Source: Roseovarius salinarum (lineage in GTDB: Bacteria > Pseudomonadota > Alphaproteobacteria > Rhodobacterales > Rhodobacteraceae). From it: 64,000 bases of DNA. The position numbers and the translations under genes were made by a program. The stretch covers positions 158,867 to 222,866 of the forward strand of contig NZ_PHNT01000003.1 of the NCBI RefSeq assembly GCF_002834145.1, written 5' to 3'. The notes under the pieces are model-generated. The model had not been told where the DNA came from. It was given only the letters and a program-made list of their open reading frames with translations, and did no database searches. Positions 17,007-25,727 of the stretch are shown here, piece after piece (within the stretch, counting starts at the first letter, position 1; every line of letters begins with the position of its first letter).

Positions 17007-17495
17007 TCAGAGCGTTTCCAGAAGCGCCTCGCCGGCCGAGGTCTCGCAGGCGCCGGGGTTGTCCTCGACGTTCAGGCGGGTGACGGTGCCGTCCTCGACC
17101 AGCATGGCATACCGCTTGGACCGGTCGATCAGCCCGGCCGGCGGGGCCGAGAAAGCCATGCCGATCGCCTTGGTGAAACCGGCGTCGGGGTCACCGAGCA
17201 TCGTGATGCCCGCGGCCGTGGCGCCGGTGGCCTCGCCCCAGTTGGCCATGACGAAGGGGTCGTTGACGCTGACGCAGATGATCTCGTCCACGCCCTTTTC
17301 GGCGAACCCGTCCTTCGTCCGGATGAAGCTGGGCACGTGGGCCGAGTGGCAGGTGGGCGTGAAGGCCCCGGGCACGGCGAACACCGCTACCTTGCGGCCC
17401 TTCAGCCGGTCGCTCAACGCGACTTCCTCGGGGCCGTCGTCGCCCATCCGCAGCAGCGTTGCGTCGGGCAGTTTCTCGCCGGTCTGGATGGTCAT
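17007..17495 (-). CDS. peroxiredoxin, Prx5-type
   Basis: 162 residues of the Prx5/AhpC-TSA group. The peroxidatic cysteine is Cys49 in PGAFTPTCHSAHVP, with the PxxxT/S-x-x-C motif intact, and the fold motifs DEIICVSVNDPFVMANWG and LNVEDNPGACETS follow. Such enzymes reduce hydroperoxides with thiol donors in the cytoplasm. The final CETS Cys could serve as resolving residue as in atypical 2-Cys members. ATG 17495 has AAAGGAG 5-6 bases upstream; an ATG six codons earlier has none. It is divergent from an FAD reductase, which might share its redox role, but no direct link is shown. Confidence 0.93.
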   Translation of the reverse strand: MTIQTGEKLPDATLLRMGDDGPEEVALSDRLKGRKVAVFAVPGAFTPTCHSAHVPSFIRTKDGFAEKGVDEIICVSVNDPFVMANWGEATGATAAGITMLGDPDAGFTKAIGMAFSAPPAGLIDRSKRYAMLVEDGTVTRLNVEDNPGACETSAGEALLETL

Positions 17496-17593
17496 GGTCG
17501 CTCCTTTTGTCATGTCTGACGATTGCCTGTTCGTTCTTGCACGTTATAGGGTCGCGGATCGGGACTGACCAAGAAAAATACCGGGAGGGGCGG

Positions 17594-18805
17594 ATGCCCA
17601 GCATTGTCGTCATCGGCGCCGGGCAGGCCGGCGCGTCGCTCGTGGCCAAGCTGCGAGAGCAGGGATTCACCGGCGCGATCACGCTGATCGGCGAAGAACC
17701 CGTGCCGCCCTACCAGCGGCCGCCACTGTCGAAGAAATACCTGCTGGGCGAGATGGAGGTCGAGCGGCTCTACCTTCGGCCCGAAAGCTTCTACGACAAC
17801 AACGCGATCGACCTGCACCTGAACGAGACGGTCACGGCCATCGACCGGGCCGACATGCAGGTGATCGCCGGCGGGCACGCGATCGCTTACGACCAGCTCG
17901 CGCTGACGACCGGGTCCGTTCCGCGGCGGCTGCCGGGTTCGGTCGGCGGCGAGCTGGAGGGCGTGCATGTCATCCGCAACCTGAAGGACGTCGACACCAT
18001 GGCACCCGAGTTCACGCCCGGCGCGCGCGTGCTGATCGTCGGCGGTGGCTACATCGGGCTGGAGGCCGCGGCGGTGGCGGCCGAAAAGGGGCTCGAGGTG
18101 ACGATCGTCGAGATGGCCGACCGGATCCTGAAACGGGTCGCCGCGCCCGAGACGGCAGACTACTTCCGCGCGCTTCACCAGTCCCACGGCGTCGAGATCC
18201 GCGAGGGCACCGCGCTGCAAACCCTTCTGGGCGAGGACCGGGTCGCCGGGGCCCGGCTGGGCGACGGCACCGAGATGGAGGTGGATTTCGTCATCGTCGG
18301 CGTGGGCATCACGCCGGCGACCGGGCTGGCCGAGGCGGCCGGCCTTGAGATCGAGGACGGCATCAGGACGGACGAATTCGGCCGTACCAGCGACCCGGCG
18401 ATCTGGGCGGCGGGCGATTGCGCCTCCTTCCCGCTGAACGGGCGGCAGGTGCGGCTGGAATCCGTGCCGAACGCCATCGACATGGCGGAATGCGTCGGCG
18501 CCAACATGCTCGGCGCGCAGGCGCCCTACGTGCCCAAGCCCTGGTTCTGGTCGGACCAGTACGACGTGAAGTTGCAGATCGCGGGGCTGAACACCGGGTA
18601 TGACCGTGTCGTCGTGCGCCCCGGCGATGGCGCGGGGCAAGTCTCTCACTGGTACTACCGGGGCGACGAATTGCTGGCCGTCGACGCGATGAACGAGCCG
18701 CGCGCCTACATGGTCGGCAAGCGGCTGATCGAGGCGGGCAAATCGCCCGACCCGGCCACCATCGCCGACCCCGGGACCGAGCTGAAGGCCCTGCTGAAGG
18801 CGTGA
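17594..18805 (+). CDS. FAD-dependent ferredoxin/rubredoxin-type reductase
   Basis: 403 residues. It has an FAD-binding GxGxxG at the start (VVIGAGQAGASLVAKL), a second Rossmann motif for NAD(P)H at about 145 (VLIVGGGYIGLEAAAVAAEKG), and the FAD motif IWAAGDCASFP near 270. The order and length match ferredoxin reductases of class-I dioxygenase, rubredoxin and P450 systems. The partner ferredoxin is not nearby, so its electron acceptor is unknown. GGGAGGGG precedes ATG 17594. The stop codon region overlaps the GTG start of rsmD (GTGA), so the two are co-translated, although they have no evident functional link. Confidence 0.9.
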   Translation: MPSIVVIGAGQAGASLVAKLREQGFTGAITLIGEEPVPPYQRPPLSKKYLLGEMEVERLYLRPESFYDNNAIDLHLNETVTAIDRADMQVIAGGHAIAYDQLALTTGSVPRRLPGSVGGELEGVHVIRNLKDVDTMAPEFTPGARVLIVGGGYIGLEAAAVAAEKGLEVTIVEMADRILKRVAAPETADYFRALHQSHGVEIREGTALQTLLGEDRVAGARLGDGTEMEVDFVIVGVGITPATGLAEAAGLEIEDGIRTDEFGRTSDPAIWAAGDCASFPLNGRQVRLESVPNAIDMAECVGANMLGAQAPYVPKPWFWSDQYDVKLQIAGLNTGYDRVVVRPGDGAGQVSHWYYRGDELLAVDAMNEPRAYMVGKRLIEAGKSPDPATIADPGTELKALLKA

Positions 18806-19362
18806 GGATCATCGGCGGGGATTTCCGTGGCCGCGCGCTGGCGGGGCTGGGCAAGGGGGATGCGCAGGCACAGCTGCGCCCGACGGCGGACCGGGTGCGC
18901 GAAAGCCTGTTCAACGTTCTGGCCGGTGCCTACGGCGATCCGGCCGGCGGGGCGCGGGTGCTCGACCTGTTCGCCGGAACGGGCGCTCTGGGGCTGGAGG
19001 CGTTGTCGCGCGTGGCCGCATCGGCGGTATTTGTCGAAAACGGGCGCAAGGCCCTGGCGCTGTTGCAGCGCAACATCCGGATCTGCGGCGTGACCGACCG
19101 GGCACGGGTGATCCGCGCGGACGCACGGCGCCTGACGCGCCACCAGGGCGCGCCCTTCGATCTTGTGTTCCTCGACCCGCCCTACGGCCGAGGGCTGGGC
19201 GAGGCCGCGCTCAAGGCGGCGCTGGCCGGCGGCTGGGTGGCCCCCGGCGCGCTGGTCGTCTGGGAGGAAAGCGCCGAGATCGCCCCGCCGCCGCCGCTGA
19301 TCCTGCACGAGGTGCGCCGTTTCGGCGACACGCGGATCGCGATCCTCGAGAACATGCCATGA
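18802..19362 (+). CDS. rsmD: 16S rRNA (guanine(966)-N2)-methyltransferase
   Basis: 186 residues with the RsmD pattern: MRIIGGDFRGRAL start, RPTADRVRESLFNVL, the SAM-binding LDLFAGTGALGLEALSRGA-like stretch, and the catalytic LDPPYG. RsmD methylates G966 of 16S rRNA on assembled 30S subunits. Start is GTG 18802, overlapping the stop of the preceding reductase by four bases; no better start exists before the conserved MRIIGG. The gene is somewhat short at the C-terminus but complete. A 9-bp inverted repeat lies just after the stop. Confidence 0.95.
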   Translation: MRIIGGDFRGRALAGLGKGDAQAQLRPTADRVRESLFNVLAGAYGDPAGGARVLDLFAGTGALGLEALSRVAASAVFVENGRKALALLQRNIRICGVTDRARVIRADARRLTRHQGAPFDLVFLDPPYGRGLGEAALKAALAGGWVAPGALVVWEESAEIAPPPPLILHEVRRFGDTRIAILENMP

Positions 19363-19371
19363 CGCGAATGC

Positions 19372-19409
19372 TGCCCACGAATTGTGCAAGGAAGGTCGGA
19401 TCGTGGGCA
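19372..19409. repeat. 9-bp inverted repeat after rsmD
   Basis: TGCCCACGA (19372-19380) and TCGTGGGCA (19401-19409) are perfect inverted copies separated by 20 bases. There is no T-run after the second arm, so it is not an ordinary terminator. It starts 10 bases after the rsmD stop and lies about 100 bases before the TRAP operon start; it could be an operator for that operon or an mRNA 3' stem. Confidence 0.45.
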
Positions 19410-19506
19410 TGAAGGCGATGCACGGGTATTCGGGCGTTGGCAGAGCGCGGGGAATCCGCCATGATGCCAGCCACGCAAAAATGCACGAGACCAAGGGAGG
19501 ATACAC

Positions 19507-20523
19507 ATGCAACGGATGTTTGGCCGGGTGGCCGTCGCCGCCCTGACGGTGGCTTTCGCGACCGAAGCGATGGCCACCGAATGGAACGTCTCGCTCTGGG
19601 GCAAGCGCCGCGCCTTCACCGAGCACGTCGAGAAACTCGCCGAGCTTGTCGAGGAGAAGAGCGGCGGCGACTTCACCCTCAACATCAGCTACGGTGGCCT
19701 GTCGAAGCCGCGCGAGAACCTCGATGGCATTTCCATCGGCGCCTTCGAGATGGCGCAGTTCTGCGCGGGCTACCACCGCGACAAGAACCCCTCGATCACG
19801 GTGCTGGAGCTGCCTTTCCTCGGCGTCGAGACGCTGCAGCACGAACGCAAGCTGTCGATGGCGCTGTACGATCACCCGGCGGCGCAGGAGGACCTCGCAC
19901 GGTGGAACGCGACGCTGCTGATGCCCTCGCCGCTGCCGCAATACAACCTGGTGGGCACCGGCGAACCGCGCCGCGAACTTTCCGATTTCGAGGGGCTCAG
20001 CGTGCGGGCCACCGGCGGGATCGGGGCCGCGATGGAAGCGCTGGGCGCCGTGCCGACGTCTATGTCGGCCACGGAGGTGCGCCAGGCGCTGGACAGCGGC
20101 GTGGTACAGGCGGTGGCCTTCGCGCCGCACGCGCACATGGCCTTCGGCACCATCGAAACGGGCGACTGGTGGACGACGAACCTCAACCCCGGGACGGTGA
20201 ACTGCCCCGTCGTGGCGAATACCGATGCGCTGGAAGGGCTGCCGGATGAGCATCGCGAGATCCTGATGGGCTCGATCGACGAATCGCTCGACCACTACAT
20301 CGACAACTACATGAACAACACGATGGAGCGTTGGGGCCCGGCGCTGGACGAGCGTGGGATCGAGCGGATCACCTATTCCGACGAGGCGATCGAGAGCTTC
20401 GAGGCCGCCGTCGCCACGCCCGCCGCGCAGAGCTGGATCGAGGAGAACGCCGCCCGCGGTCTGCCGGCGCAGGACCTCTATGACTTCGTGACCGGGAAGC
20501 TGAACGAGCTGAAGGGCATGTAA
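19507..20523 (+). CDS. TRAP transporter substrate-binding protein (DctP family)
   Basis: 338 residues with a signal peptide (VAVAALTVAFATEAMA) and the DctP two-lobed fold. Recognisable parts are LWGKRRAFTEHVEKLAELVEEKSGGDF near the start, SVRATGGIGAAMEALGAVPTSMS with the conserved substrate-carboxylate Arg in VRATGG, and EVRQALDSGVVQAV. The protein binds an organic acid in the periplasm and hands it to the DctQM permease downstream. Substrate is unknown. Although the taurine genes are near, no TauR-type repeat stands before this gene, so a TauK role is not supported. GGGAGGA precedes ATG 19507. Confidence 0.9.
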   Translation: MQRMFGRVAVAALTVAFATEAMATEWNVSLWGKRRAFTEHVEKLAELVEEKSGGDFTLNISYGGLSKPRENLDGISIGAFEMAQFCAGYHRDKNPSITVLELPFLGVETLQHERKLSMALYDHPAAQEDLARWNATLLMPSPLPQYNLVGTGEPRRELSDFEGLSVRATGGIGAAMEALGAVPTSMSATEVRQALDSGVVQAVAFAPHAHMAFGTIETGDWWTTNLNPGTVNCPVVANTDALEGLPDEHREILMGSIDESLDHYIDNYMNNTMERWGPALDERGIERITYSDEAIESFEAAVATPAAQSWIEENAARGLPAQDLYDFVTGKLNELKGM

Positions 20524-20612
20524 GCCCCGTTGCCGGACAGGGCCGCCCCGCGCGTTCGGGGCGGCCTCCAACCACGAAAGGGCGTGATGCCCGACCGACA
20601 CGAGGGATGGCC

Positions 20613-21245
20613 ATGGCCGGCGCCGCACATATCCTGACGGACGACAGCCGCCTCAGCCGGATCGACCGGAAGCTCTACCGGCTCGAACGGGGTCTGGCGC
20701 TGGTCAGCGGGCTCGCCGTTTTCGCCCTGATGATCCTTGCGGTCATTTCCGTGGCCGGGCGCAACTTCCTGAACCAGCCGCTGCCGGGATATGTCGACTG
20801 GATCGAGCAGGCGATGCCGTTGATCGCCTTCATGGGCGTGTCCTATGTGAAACGCGACGGCGCGCATATCCGCATGGACATCGTCGTGGGAATGCTGCGG
20901 GGCCGCGCGCTTCATGCCGTGGAGTTGATCACCACGCTGCTGATCCTCGTGCTGATGGTGCTGCTGGTGTGGGGCAGCTGGGCGCATTTCGCGCGCAGCT
21001 TCGATTTCGCCGCGCCCTTGTGGAGCCGCGACAGTTCGATGGACATCGCCATCCCGCTGTGGCCGGCCAAGCTGCTGGTACCAGTCGCGTTCTCGGTGCT
21101 TTGCTTGCGGCTGGTTCTGCAGGTCTGGGGCTTCGCCCGTGCGCTCCGGGTCGGGACCGACCGCCCCGTCGCCGTGCCGCTGGTCGTGGACGCCGCCACC
21201 CAGGCGGCCCAGGAGGCCGAGCACGTCTCCGGCCACGATCGCTGA
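20613..21245 (+). CDS. TRAP transporter small permease (DctQ family)
   Basis: 210 residues with four membrane helices and the DctQ core: GLAVFALMILAVISVAGRNFLNQPLPG in helix 1, WIEQAMPLIAFMGVSYVKRDGAHIRMDI across helix 2 and the loop, and two later helices. It forms the membrane complex with DctM. ATG 20613 has GAGGG 6 bases upstream; the ATG two codons earlier (20607) abuts that site, so 20613 is preferred. It lies between the binding protein and the large permease, 12 bases from the latter, in the standard P-Q-M order. Confidence 0.88.
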   Translation: MAGAAHILTDDSRLSRIDRKLYRLERGLALVSGLAVFALMILAVISVAGRNFLNQPLPGYVDWIEQAMPLIAFMGVSYVKRDGAHIRMDIVVGMLRGRALHAVELITTLLILVLMVLLVWGSWAHFARSFDFAAPLWSRDSSMDIAIPLWPAKLLVPVAFSVLCLRLVLQVWGFARALRVGTDRPVAVPLVVDAATQAAQEAEHVSGHDR

Positions 21246-21257
21246 GGGGGCGGCACA

Positions 21258-22658
21258 ATGGATCCCATCGACATCGGCCTCTACGTCACCGGCGGTCTGC
21301 TGGTGCTCGTCGTGCTGGGCATGCGGGTGGCCTTCGCCGCCGGCCTTGCCGGCGTGGTCGGGCTGATCTGGATCTTCTGGTCCAAGAAGGGTTACGCCGG
21401 TGACGAATTCGGCTGGGCGCTGACGGTGGCGGCCAAGACCGCCGGCCAGGTGCCCCACTCCAAGGTCACCGCGCAGGCGCTCAGCCTGATCCCGACCTTC
21501 ATCCTGATCGGCTATCTCGCCTATTACGCGGGGCTGACACGCGCGCTGTTCGAGGCCGCCAAGCGCTGGATCGCATGGGTGCCCGGCGGGCTGGCCGTCT
21601 CGACCGTCTTCGCCACCGCGGGCTTCGCTGCCGTTTCGGGGGCGTCGGTTGCGACCTCGGCGGTTTTCGCGCGCATCGCCATCCCCGAGATGCTCAGGAT
21701 CGGCTATGACAAGCGGTTTGCCGCGGGAGTCGTGGCGGCGGGCGGCACGCTGGCCTCGCTCATCCCGCCCTCGGCGATCCTCGTGATCTACGCCATCATC
21801 GTGGAACAGGACGTGGGTCGGCTGCTGCTGGCGGGGTTCATTCCCGGCGCCTTCTCGGCGGTGGTCTATGGCTCGCTCATCGTGGGGCTGGCGTTGGCGA
21901 TCAAGGGCTTCGGCCCGCCCGTCGGCGGGTTTTCGTGGAAGGAGCGGCTGGTCTCCCTGCCCCCCGCACTGCCCATCGTCTTCGTCGTCGTCACGATCAT
22001 TTTCTTCGTCTACAACCCCTTCGGTGGTGACGCATGGGGCACGCCGACCGAGGGTGGCGCGATCGGCGCCTTCGTCGTGTTCCTCATGGCGCTGTGGCGC
22101 GGCATGCGCTGGGCCGAGCTCAAGGACGCGCTCCTGGAAACCGCCAAGCTCAGCGTGATGATCTTCACGATCATCTGGGGCGTGCTGATCTACGTGCGCT
22201 TCCTGGGGTTCGCGGATCTCCCGGGCGCCTTCGCCGCCTGGATCACCTCGCTCACGGTCTCGCCGATGCTGATCCTCGTGTGCATCCTGCTGGCCTATGC
22301 CGTGCTGGGGATGTTCATGGACGCCATCGGGATGCTGCTGTTGACCCTGCCGGTGGTCTACCCGGCGGTCATGGCGCTCAACGGGGGCGAGTTCGTCTCG
22401 GCCGCTGACAGCACCTTCGGCATGTCCGGGCCGATGTGTGCGGTCTGGTTCGGCATCCTCGTGGTCAAGATGGCCGAGTTCTGCCTGATCACCCCGCCGA
22501 TCGGGCTCAACTGCTTCGTCGTGGCCGGCGTGCGCCCCGACCTGAGCGTGCAGGACGTGTTCCGCGGCGTCCTGCCCTTCTTCATCGCGGACGCGATCAC
22601 CATCGCGCTCCTGGTGGCCTTCCCGGCGATCGTGCTGTGGCTGCCCGGGCAGATGTGA
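21258..22658 (+). CDS. TRAP transporter large permease (DctM family)
   Basis: 466 residues, about 11-12 membrane helices, Na+-coupled DctM permease. Family landmarks include GMRVAFAAGLAGVVGLIW, the conserved GFAAVSGASVATSAVFARIAIPEM segment, GGTLASLIPPSAILVIYAI, and MFMDAIGMLLLTLPVVYP and LITPPIGLNCFVVAG in the second half. It is slightly longer than many DctM proteins because of a 40-residue loop after helix 1 (KKGYAGDEFGWALTVAAKT). Operon with the two TRAP genes before it. It ends 4 bases from the convergent zapE stop. Confidence 0.92.
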   Translation: MDPIDIGLYVTGGLLVLVVLGMRVAFAAGLAGVVGLIWIFWSKKGYAGDEFGWALTVAAKTAGQVPHSKVTAQALSLIPTFILIGYLAYYAGLTRALFEAAKRWIAWVPGGLAVSTVFATAGFAAVSGASVATSAVFARIAIPEMLRIGYDKRFAAGVVAAGGTLASLIPPSAILVIYAIIVEQDVGRLLLAGFIPGAFSAVVYGSLIVGLALAIKGFGPPVGGFSWKERLVSLPPALPIVFVVVTIIFFVYNPFGGDAWGTPTEGGAIGAFVVFLMALWRGMRWAELKDALLETAKLSVMIFTIIWGVLIYVRFLGFADLPGAFAAWITSLTVSPMLILVCILLAYAVLGMFMDAIGMLLLTLPVVYPAVMALNGGEFVSAADSTFGMSGPMCAVWFGILVVKMAEFCLITPPIGLNCFVVAGVRPDLSVQDVFRGVLPFFIADAITIALLVAFPAIVLWLPGQM

Positions 22659-22662
22659 CCGT

Positions 22663-23727
22663 TCAGGTGTCGCCGCCCCAGTCGGCCGCCTGCATCTCGC
22701 GCAGGCGGCTGGCGGTGCGTTCGAACTCGAAACTGCCCTCGCCCTCGAGGTAGAGGTATTCCGGTTTCGCCGCGGCCGACGCGATCAGCCGAACGCCGGC
22801 TTCATAAAGCGCGTCGACCAGCGTCACGAAGCGCTTGGCCTCGTTGAAGTTCGAGCGTCCCAGTTGCGGGATGCGCTCGAGCATCAGCACGCGCGCGGCG
22901 TCGGCCAGCGCCAGGTAGTCTGCCGGCCCAAGCGGACGGCCGCAGAGTTCGTGGAAAGTGGCCCGGGCAACACCGTTGTGAAAGGCCGGGATCTCGACTT
23001 GCCGTTTGTTCACATGGAGGACATGGGGGGCCGGCGCCGCGCCCCCGGTCAGCCGGCCCCAGATCTCGTCCATTCGGGCGTGCGCGTCGGCGTCGGCCGG
23101 GGTGAAATAGACCGGGCTGCCTGCCAGCCGGTCCTGCCGGTAATCGGTCGGCCCGGCCAGTTCGTGCACGACCATCCGCTCCTTCATCAGCGCGATGAAG
23201 GGCAGGAAGAGCTGCCGGTTCAGCCCGTCCTTGTAAAGGTCGTCGGGCGGTCGGTTGCTGGTGGTCACCACGACGACGCCCGCGTCGAACAGCGACTCGA
23301 ACAGCCGGCCCACGATCATCGCGTCCGTGATGTCGGTGATCTGCATCTCGTCGAAGGCCAGCAGCTGCACGTCGCGGGCCACGCCCTTGGCCACTGGGGC
23401 AAGCGCGTCTTCCTCGCCGCGTTTGCGTGCCGCGTGCATGCCGGCGTGGATCTCCTGCATGAAGGCATGGAAATGCACGCGCCGCCTGGGCATGTCGACG
23501 TGCTCCACGAAGAAATCCATCAGCATGGACTTGCCGCGCCCGACCCCGCCCCAGAGGTAAAGCCCCTTGGGCGGGGGCGGCGCGCGCCGGAACCAGCTGC
23601 GCCCGGCACGGGCCGCAAGCCCGGCGCGGATGCGTTCGAACTCAGGCAGGACGGCTTCCTGCGCGGGGTCCGCCGTCAGGGTGCCGTCGCTGACAAGGCG
23701 CGCGTGGATCTCGGGCAGCGTTTCCAT
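22663..23727 (-). CDS. zapE: cell division ATPase ZapE / AFG1 family
   Basis: 354 residues of the AFG1-like AAA family. Walker A is GGVGRGKSML, Walker B is LLAFDEMQITDI, and the sensor/arginine-rich region has TSNRPPDDLYKDGLNRQLFLPFI. Bacterial ZapE associates with FtsZ late in division; mitochondrial AFG1 helps turn over membrane proteins. ATG 23727 (METLPEIHARL) is chosen because upstream in-frame codons give a Cys/Arg-rich extension unlike the family. It is convergent with the TRAP operon. The 144 bases upstream up to 23871 hold its promoter region; I see no clear elements there. Confidence 0.92.
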   Translation of the reverse strand: METLPEIHARLVSDGTLTADPAQEAVLPEFERIRAGLAARAGRSWFRRAPPPPKGLYLWGGVGRGKSMLMDFFVEHVDMPRRRVHFHAFMQEIHAGMHAARKRGEEDALAPVAKGVARDVQLLAFDEMQITDITDAMIVGRLFESLFDAGVVVVTTSNRPPDDLYKDGLNRQLFLPFIALMKERMVVHELAGPTDYRQDRLAGSPVYFTPADADAHARMDEIWGRLTGGAAPAPHVLHVNKRQVEIPAFHNGVARATFHELCGRPLGPADYLALADAARVLMLERIPQLGRSNFNEAKRFVTLVDALYEAGVRLIASAAAKPEYLYLEGEGSFEFERTASRLREMQAADWGGDT

Positions 23728-23871
23728 CCCGTCCCGATACCGCGCGCGCGCCCGGCTGCCAACCCGGCAGGGTTCGGGCACCCGTCTTGATCTTGCCCGA
23801 CATGCACCGGGTTGATTGGCGCGCTGTGCCAAGAGGGGCGGCGGCCCGCCTGCTGCCGGCGGCCACGGGAG

Positions 23872-24813
23872 CTATTGCTTGGCGCCAGCGTCCGCATTTC
23901 CGGCGGTGACGTGCGCAACGACCTCGGCGTCGTGTGTGTAGGCCAGCGCGTGGCCCGCCCCTTCGATGACGGCCTGTTCGGCCTGCGGGTTCCAGTGCGC
24001 CAGCGTCGCGCGGCCCGCCTCCAGCGGGATCACCTCGTCCTCGGCCGCCCAGATCGCGAGCACCGGCACGCCGGCCTCGGCCACCGCGCGGTGCGCGGGC
24101 GCCATGTCCTCGTCGAGTATACCGCGCAGCGAGGCCTGAACCGCCGGAACGAACCCGCGGTGGCGCAGCTCGCCGAGCTGGCGGTCGACGATGTCCTCCA
24201 CGTGGCTGTCCAGCGCCCGTTCTGCCTCCAGCGCGCCGCGGTAGGAGCGCGCGTAGAAGGCGCGCATCAGCCAGTCCGCGAAGAACGAGCGCCGCGTGAC
24301 CAGCCGCGCCACGGGCCCGAGGTCATGGCCCAGCCCCGCCGGTGCCAGCAGCACCAGCCGGGCCACCCGGCCGGGGTGGCGCGCCGCGAAGGCGGTGGCG
24401 ATGGCCCCGCCCATCGAATACCCCACAAGCGTGATCGCGTCCGCGATGTCCAGGGCGTCCAGCAGCGCCTCCAGCTGGCCCACGAAGAACGTGCTGTCCT
24501 GCTCGCCGCGCGGCCGGTCGGAAAAGCCGCGCCCGTAAAGGTCGTAGACCAGCACCCGGTAACCCAGCCGGCCCAGCGCCGGCGCGATGGCCTCCCACAC
24601 GTAGGACGCGGTGGTCAGCCCGTGCACGCAGACCACGACGGGGCCGTCATCGGCGCCCAGCCAGCGGTAATGCGTCACCCCGCGGGGCAGGTGCACGAAG
24701 CGGCCCGGCGCCTGCCGCCGCGTGGCCGCCCCGAGCCGCGGGCGCATCGCCTCGCGCAGGAAGGGCGCGGCGGCCGCGAGCGCGACCAGCGACGCCAGCG
24801 CCCACCAGATCAT
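23872..24813 (-). CDS. alpha/beta hydrolase, membrane-anchored
   Basis: 313 residues. An N-terminal hydrophobic segment (MIWWALASLVALAAAAPFL) should anchor it. The hydrolase fold shows the oxyanion HG in VCVHGLTT, the nucleophile elbow GYSMGGAIA, an acidic residue in WAAEDEVIPLEAG and the final His in EGAGHALAY. Substrate cannot be predicted; relatives include esterases, lipases and C-C hydrolases. Its ATG overlaps the stop of the cyclodeaminase-like gene (ATGA), which in turn overlaps the HAD gene, so these three are one tightly coupled operon. GC-rich like its neighbours. Confidence 0.88.
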   Translation of the reverse strand: MIWWALASLVALAAAAPFLREAMRPRLGAATRRQAPGRFVHLPRGVTHYRWLGADDGPVVVCVHGLTTASYVWEAIAPALGRLGYRVLVYDLYGRGFSDRPRGEQDSTFFVGQLEALLDALDIADAITLVGYSMGGAIATAFAARHPGRVARLVLLAPAGLGHDLGPVARLVTRRSFFADWLMRAFYARSYRGALEAERALDSHVEDIVDRQLGELRHRGFVPAVQASLRGILDEDMAPAHRAVAEAGVPVLAIWAAEDEVIPLEAGRATLAHWNPQAEQAVIEGAGHALAYTHDAEVVAHVTAGNADAGAKQ

Positions 24814-25727
24814 GCCGCGCCCCGCCAGGCGTCGAGGATGTAGCGGCTGGTCATCAGGTCGAGGTGTGCGCCGCCGCCGTTCTTGAACAGCGTGATCTCG
24901 TCGTCCGCCCCGCGCCGGAAATCGTCCGGTGCGTAGTAGTCGGCGAGGATGTCGGCCTCGCGGATCACGCCCTGTTCCAGCGGGATCCTGATTTCGCCGA
25001 TGTGCCCTTTGGTGGTGTCGTGGCTGTCGACGAAGATGCGGGCGCGTTTCAACGCTTCGTCGTCGGCTTCGCGCATGTCGGGGCGGAAGGCTCCGATCAG
25101 GTCGACGTGCTGCCCCGGGCGCAGCCAGGCGCCCTTCAGAAGAGGTTCGGTCGACATGGTGGCGCAGGTGATGATGTCGGCGTCCTTCACCGCGCGTTCC
25201 AGGTCGTCGGTGACGCGCAGCCCGGGGCAATCGTCCGCCATCGCCTCGGCGTTGGCGCGCGTGCGGTTCCACACGCGGAAACGGGCCCTCGGGAAGGCGG
25301 CGCTGTAGGCCTCGAACAGCGAGCGGCCCACGGTGCCGGCGCCCACGATCAGGATGGTCTCGCTGTCGGGGCGGGCGAGTTTCGTCGCGGCGAACAGGCT
25401 GTCGCCGGCGGTCTTCCACTTGGTGACAAGGTGGAAATCCACCGCCGCCTCGAGGGATCCGTCGGTGTCCGAGAACAGGCTGACGCCGCCGTTGATGCGC
25501 GGCTTGCCCGCGTCGGGGTTGCCGGGGAAGATCGTGGCGGATTTCACGGCGATCCCCATCCCGTCGATCCAGGCCGCGCGCGACAGCAGGGTGTCATCGG
25601 CGCGATAAAGGAAACTGTCGTCGATTTCCGCTTTCGGCATGCGGTGGCCCGCCTCGAACGCCTCGCAGAGTTTCAGCCAGTCGAGATTGGCCTCGCCCTC
25701 CTCGAAGGGAATGATGGTGATGCTCAT
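24810..25727 (-). CDS. ornithine cyclodeaminase / mu-crystallin family protein
   Basis: 305 residues of the OCD/mu-crystallin family. It has the substrate-side Lys region (GMGIAVKSATIFPGNP) and NAD(P)-binding ILIVGAGTVGRSLFEAY, followed by DADIITCATMSTEPLL and QHVDLIGAFRPDMREAD. Members include ornithine cyclodeaminase, alanine or lysine dehydrogenases and ketimine reductases; GAFRPD and the distribution of charged residues do not let me choose. ATG 25727 has GGAGGCGGC upstream. It is coupled by 4-base overlaps to the HAD gene before it and the hydrolase after it, which suggests all three act on one compound. Confidence 0.88.
   Translation of the reverse strand: MSITIIPFEEGEANLDWLKLCEAFEAGHRMPKAEIDDSFLYRADDTLLSRAAWIDGMGIAVKSATIFPGNPDAGKPRINGGVSLFSDTDGSLEAAVDFHLVTKWKTAGDSLFAATKLARPDSETILIVGAGTVGRSLFEAYSAAFPRARFRVWNRTRANAEAMADDCPGLRVTDDLERAVKDADIITCATMSTEPLLKGAWLRPGQHVDLIGAFRPDMREADDEALKRARIFVDSHDTTKGHIGEIRIPLEQGVIREADILADYYAPDDFRRGADDEITLFKNGGGAHLDLMTSRYILDAWRGAA

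Noticed and set aside
19507..22658. TRAP operon as the taurine uptake system TauKLM
   Set aside because: Only proximity supports it; there is no TauR-type repeat upstream and the binding protein has no taurine-specific feature I can read.
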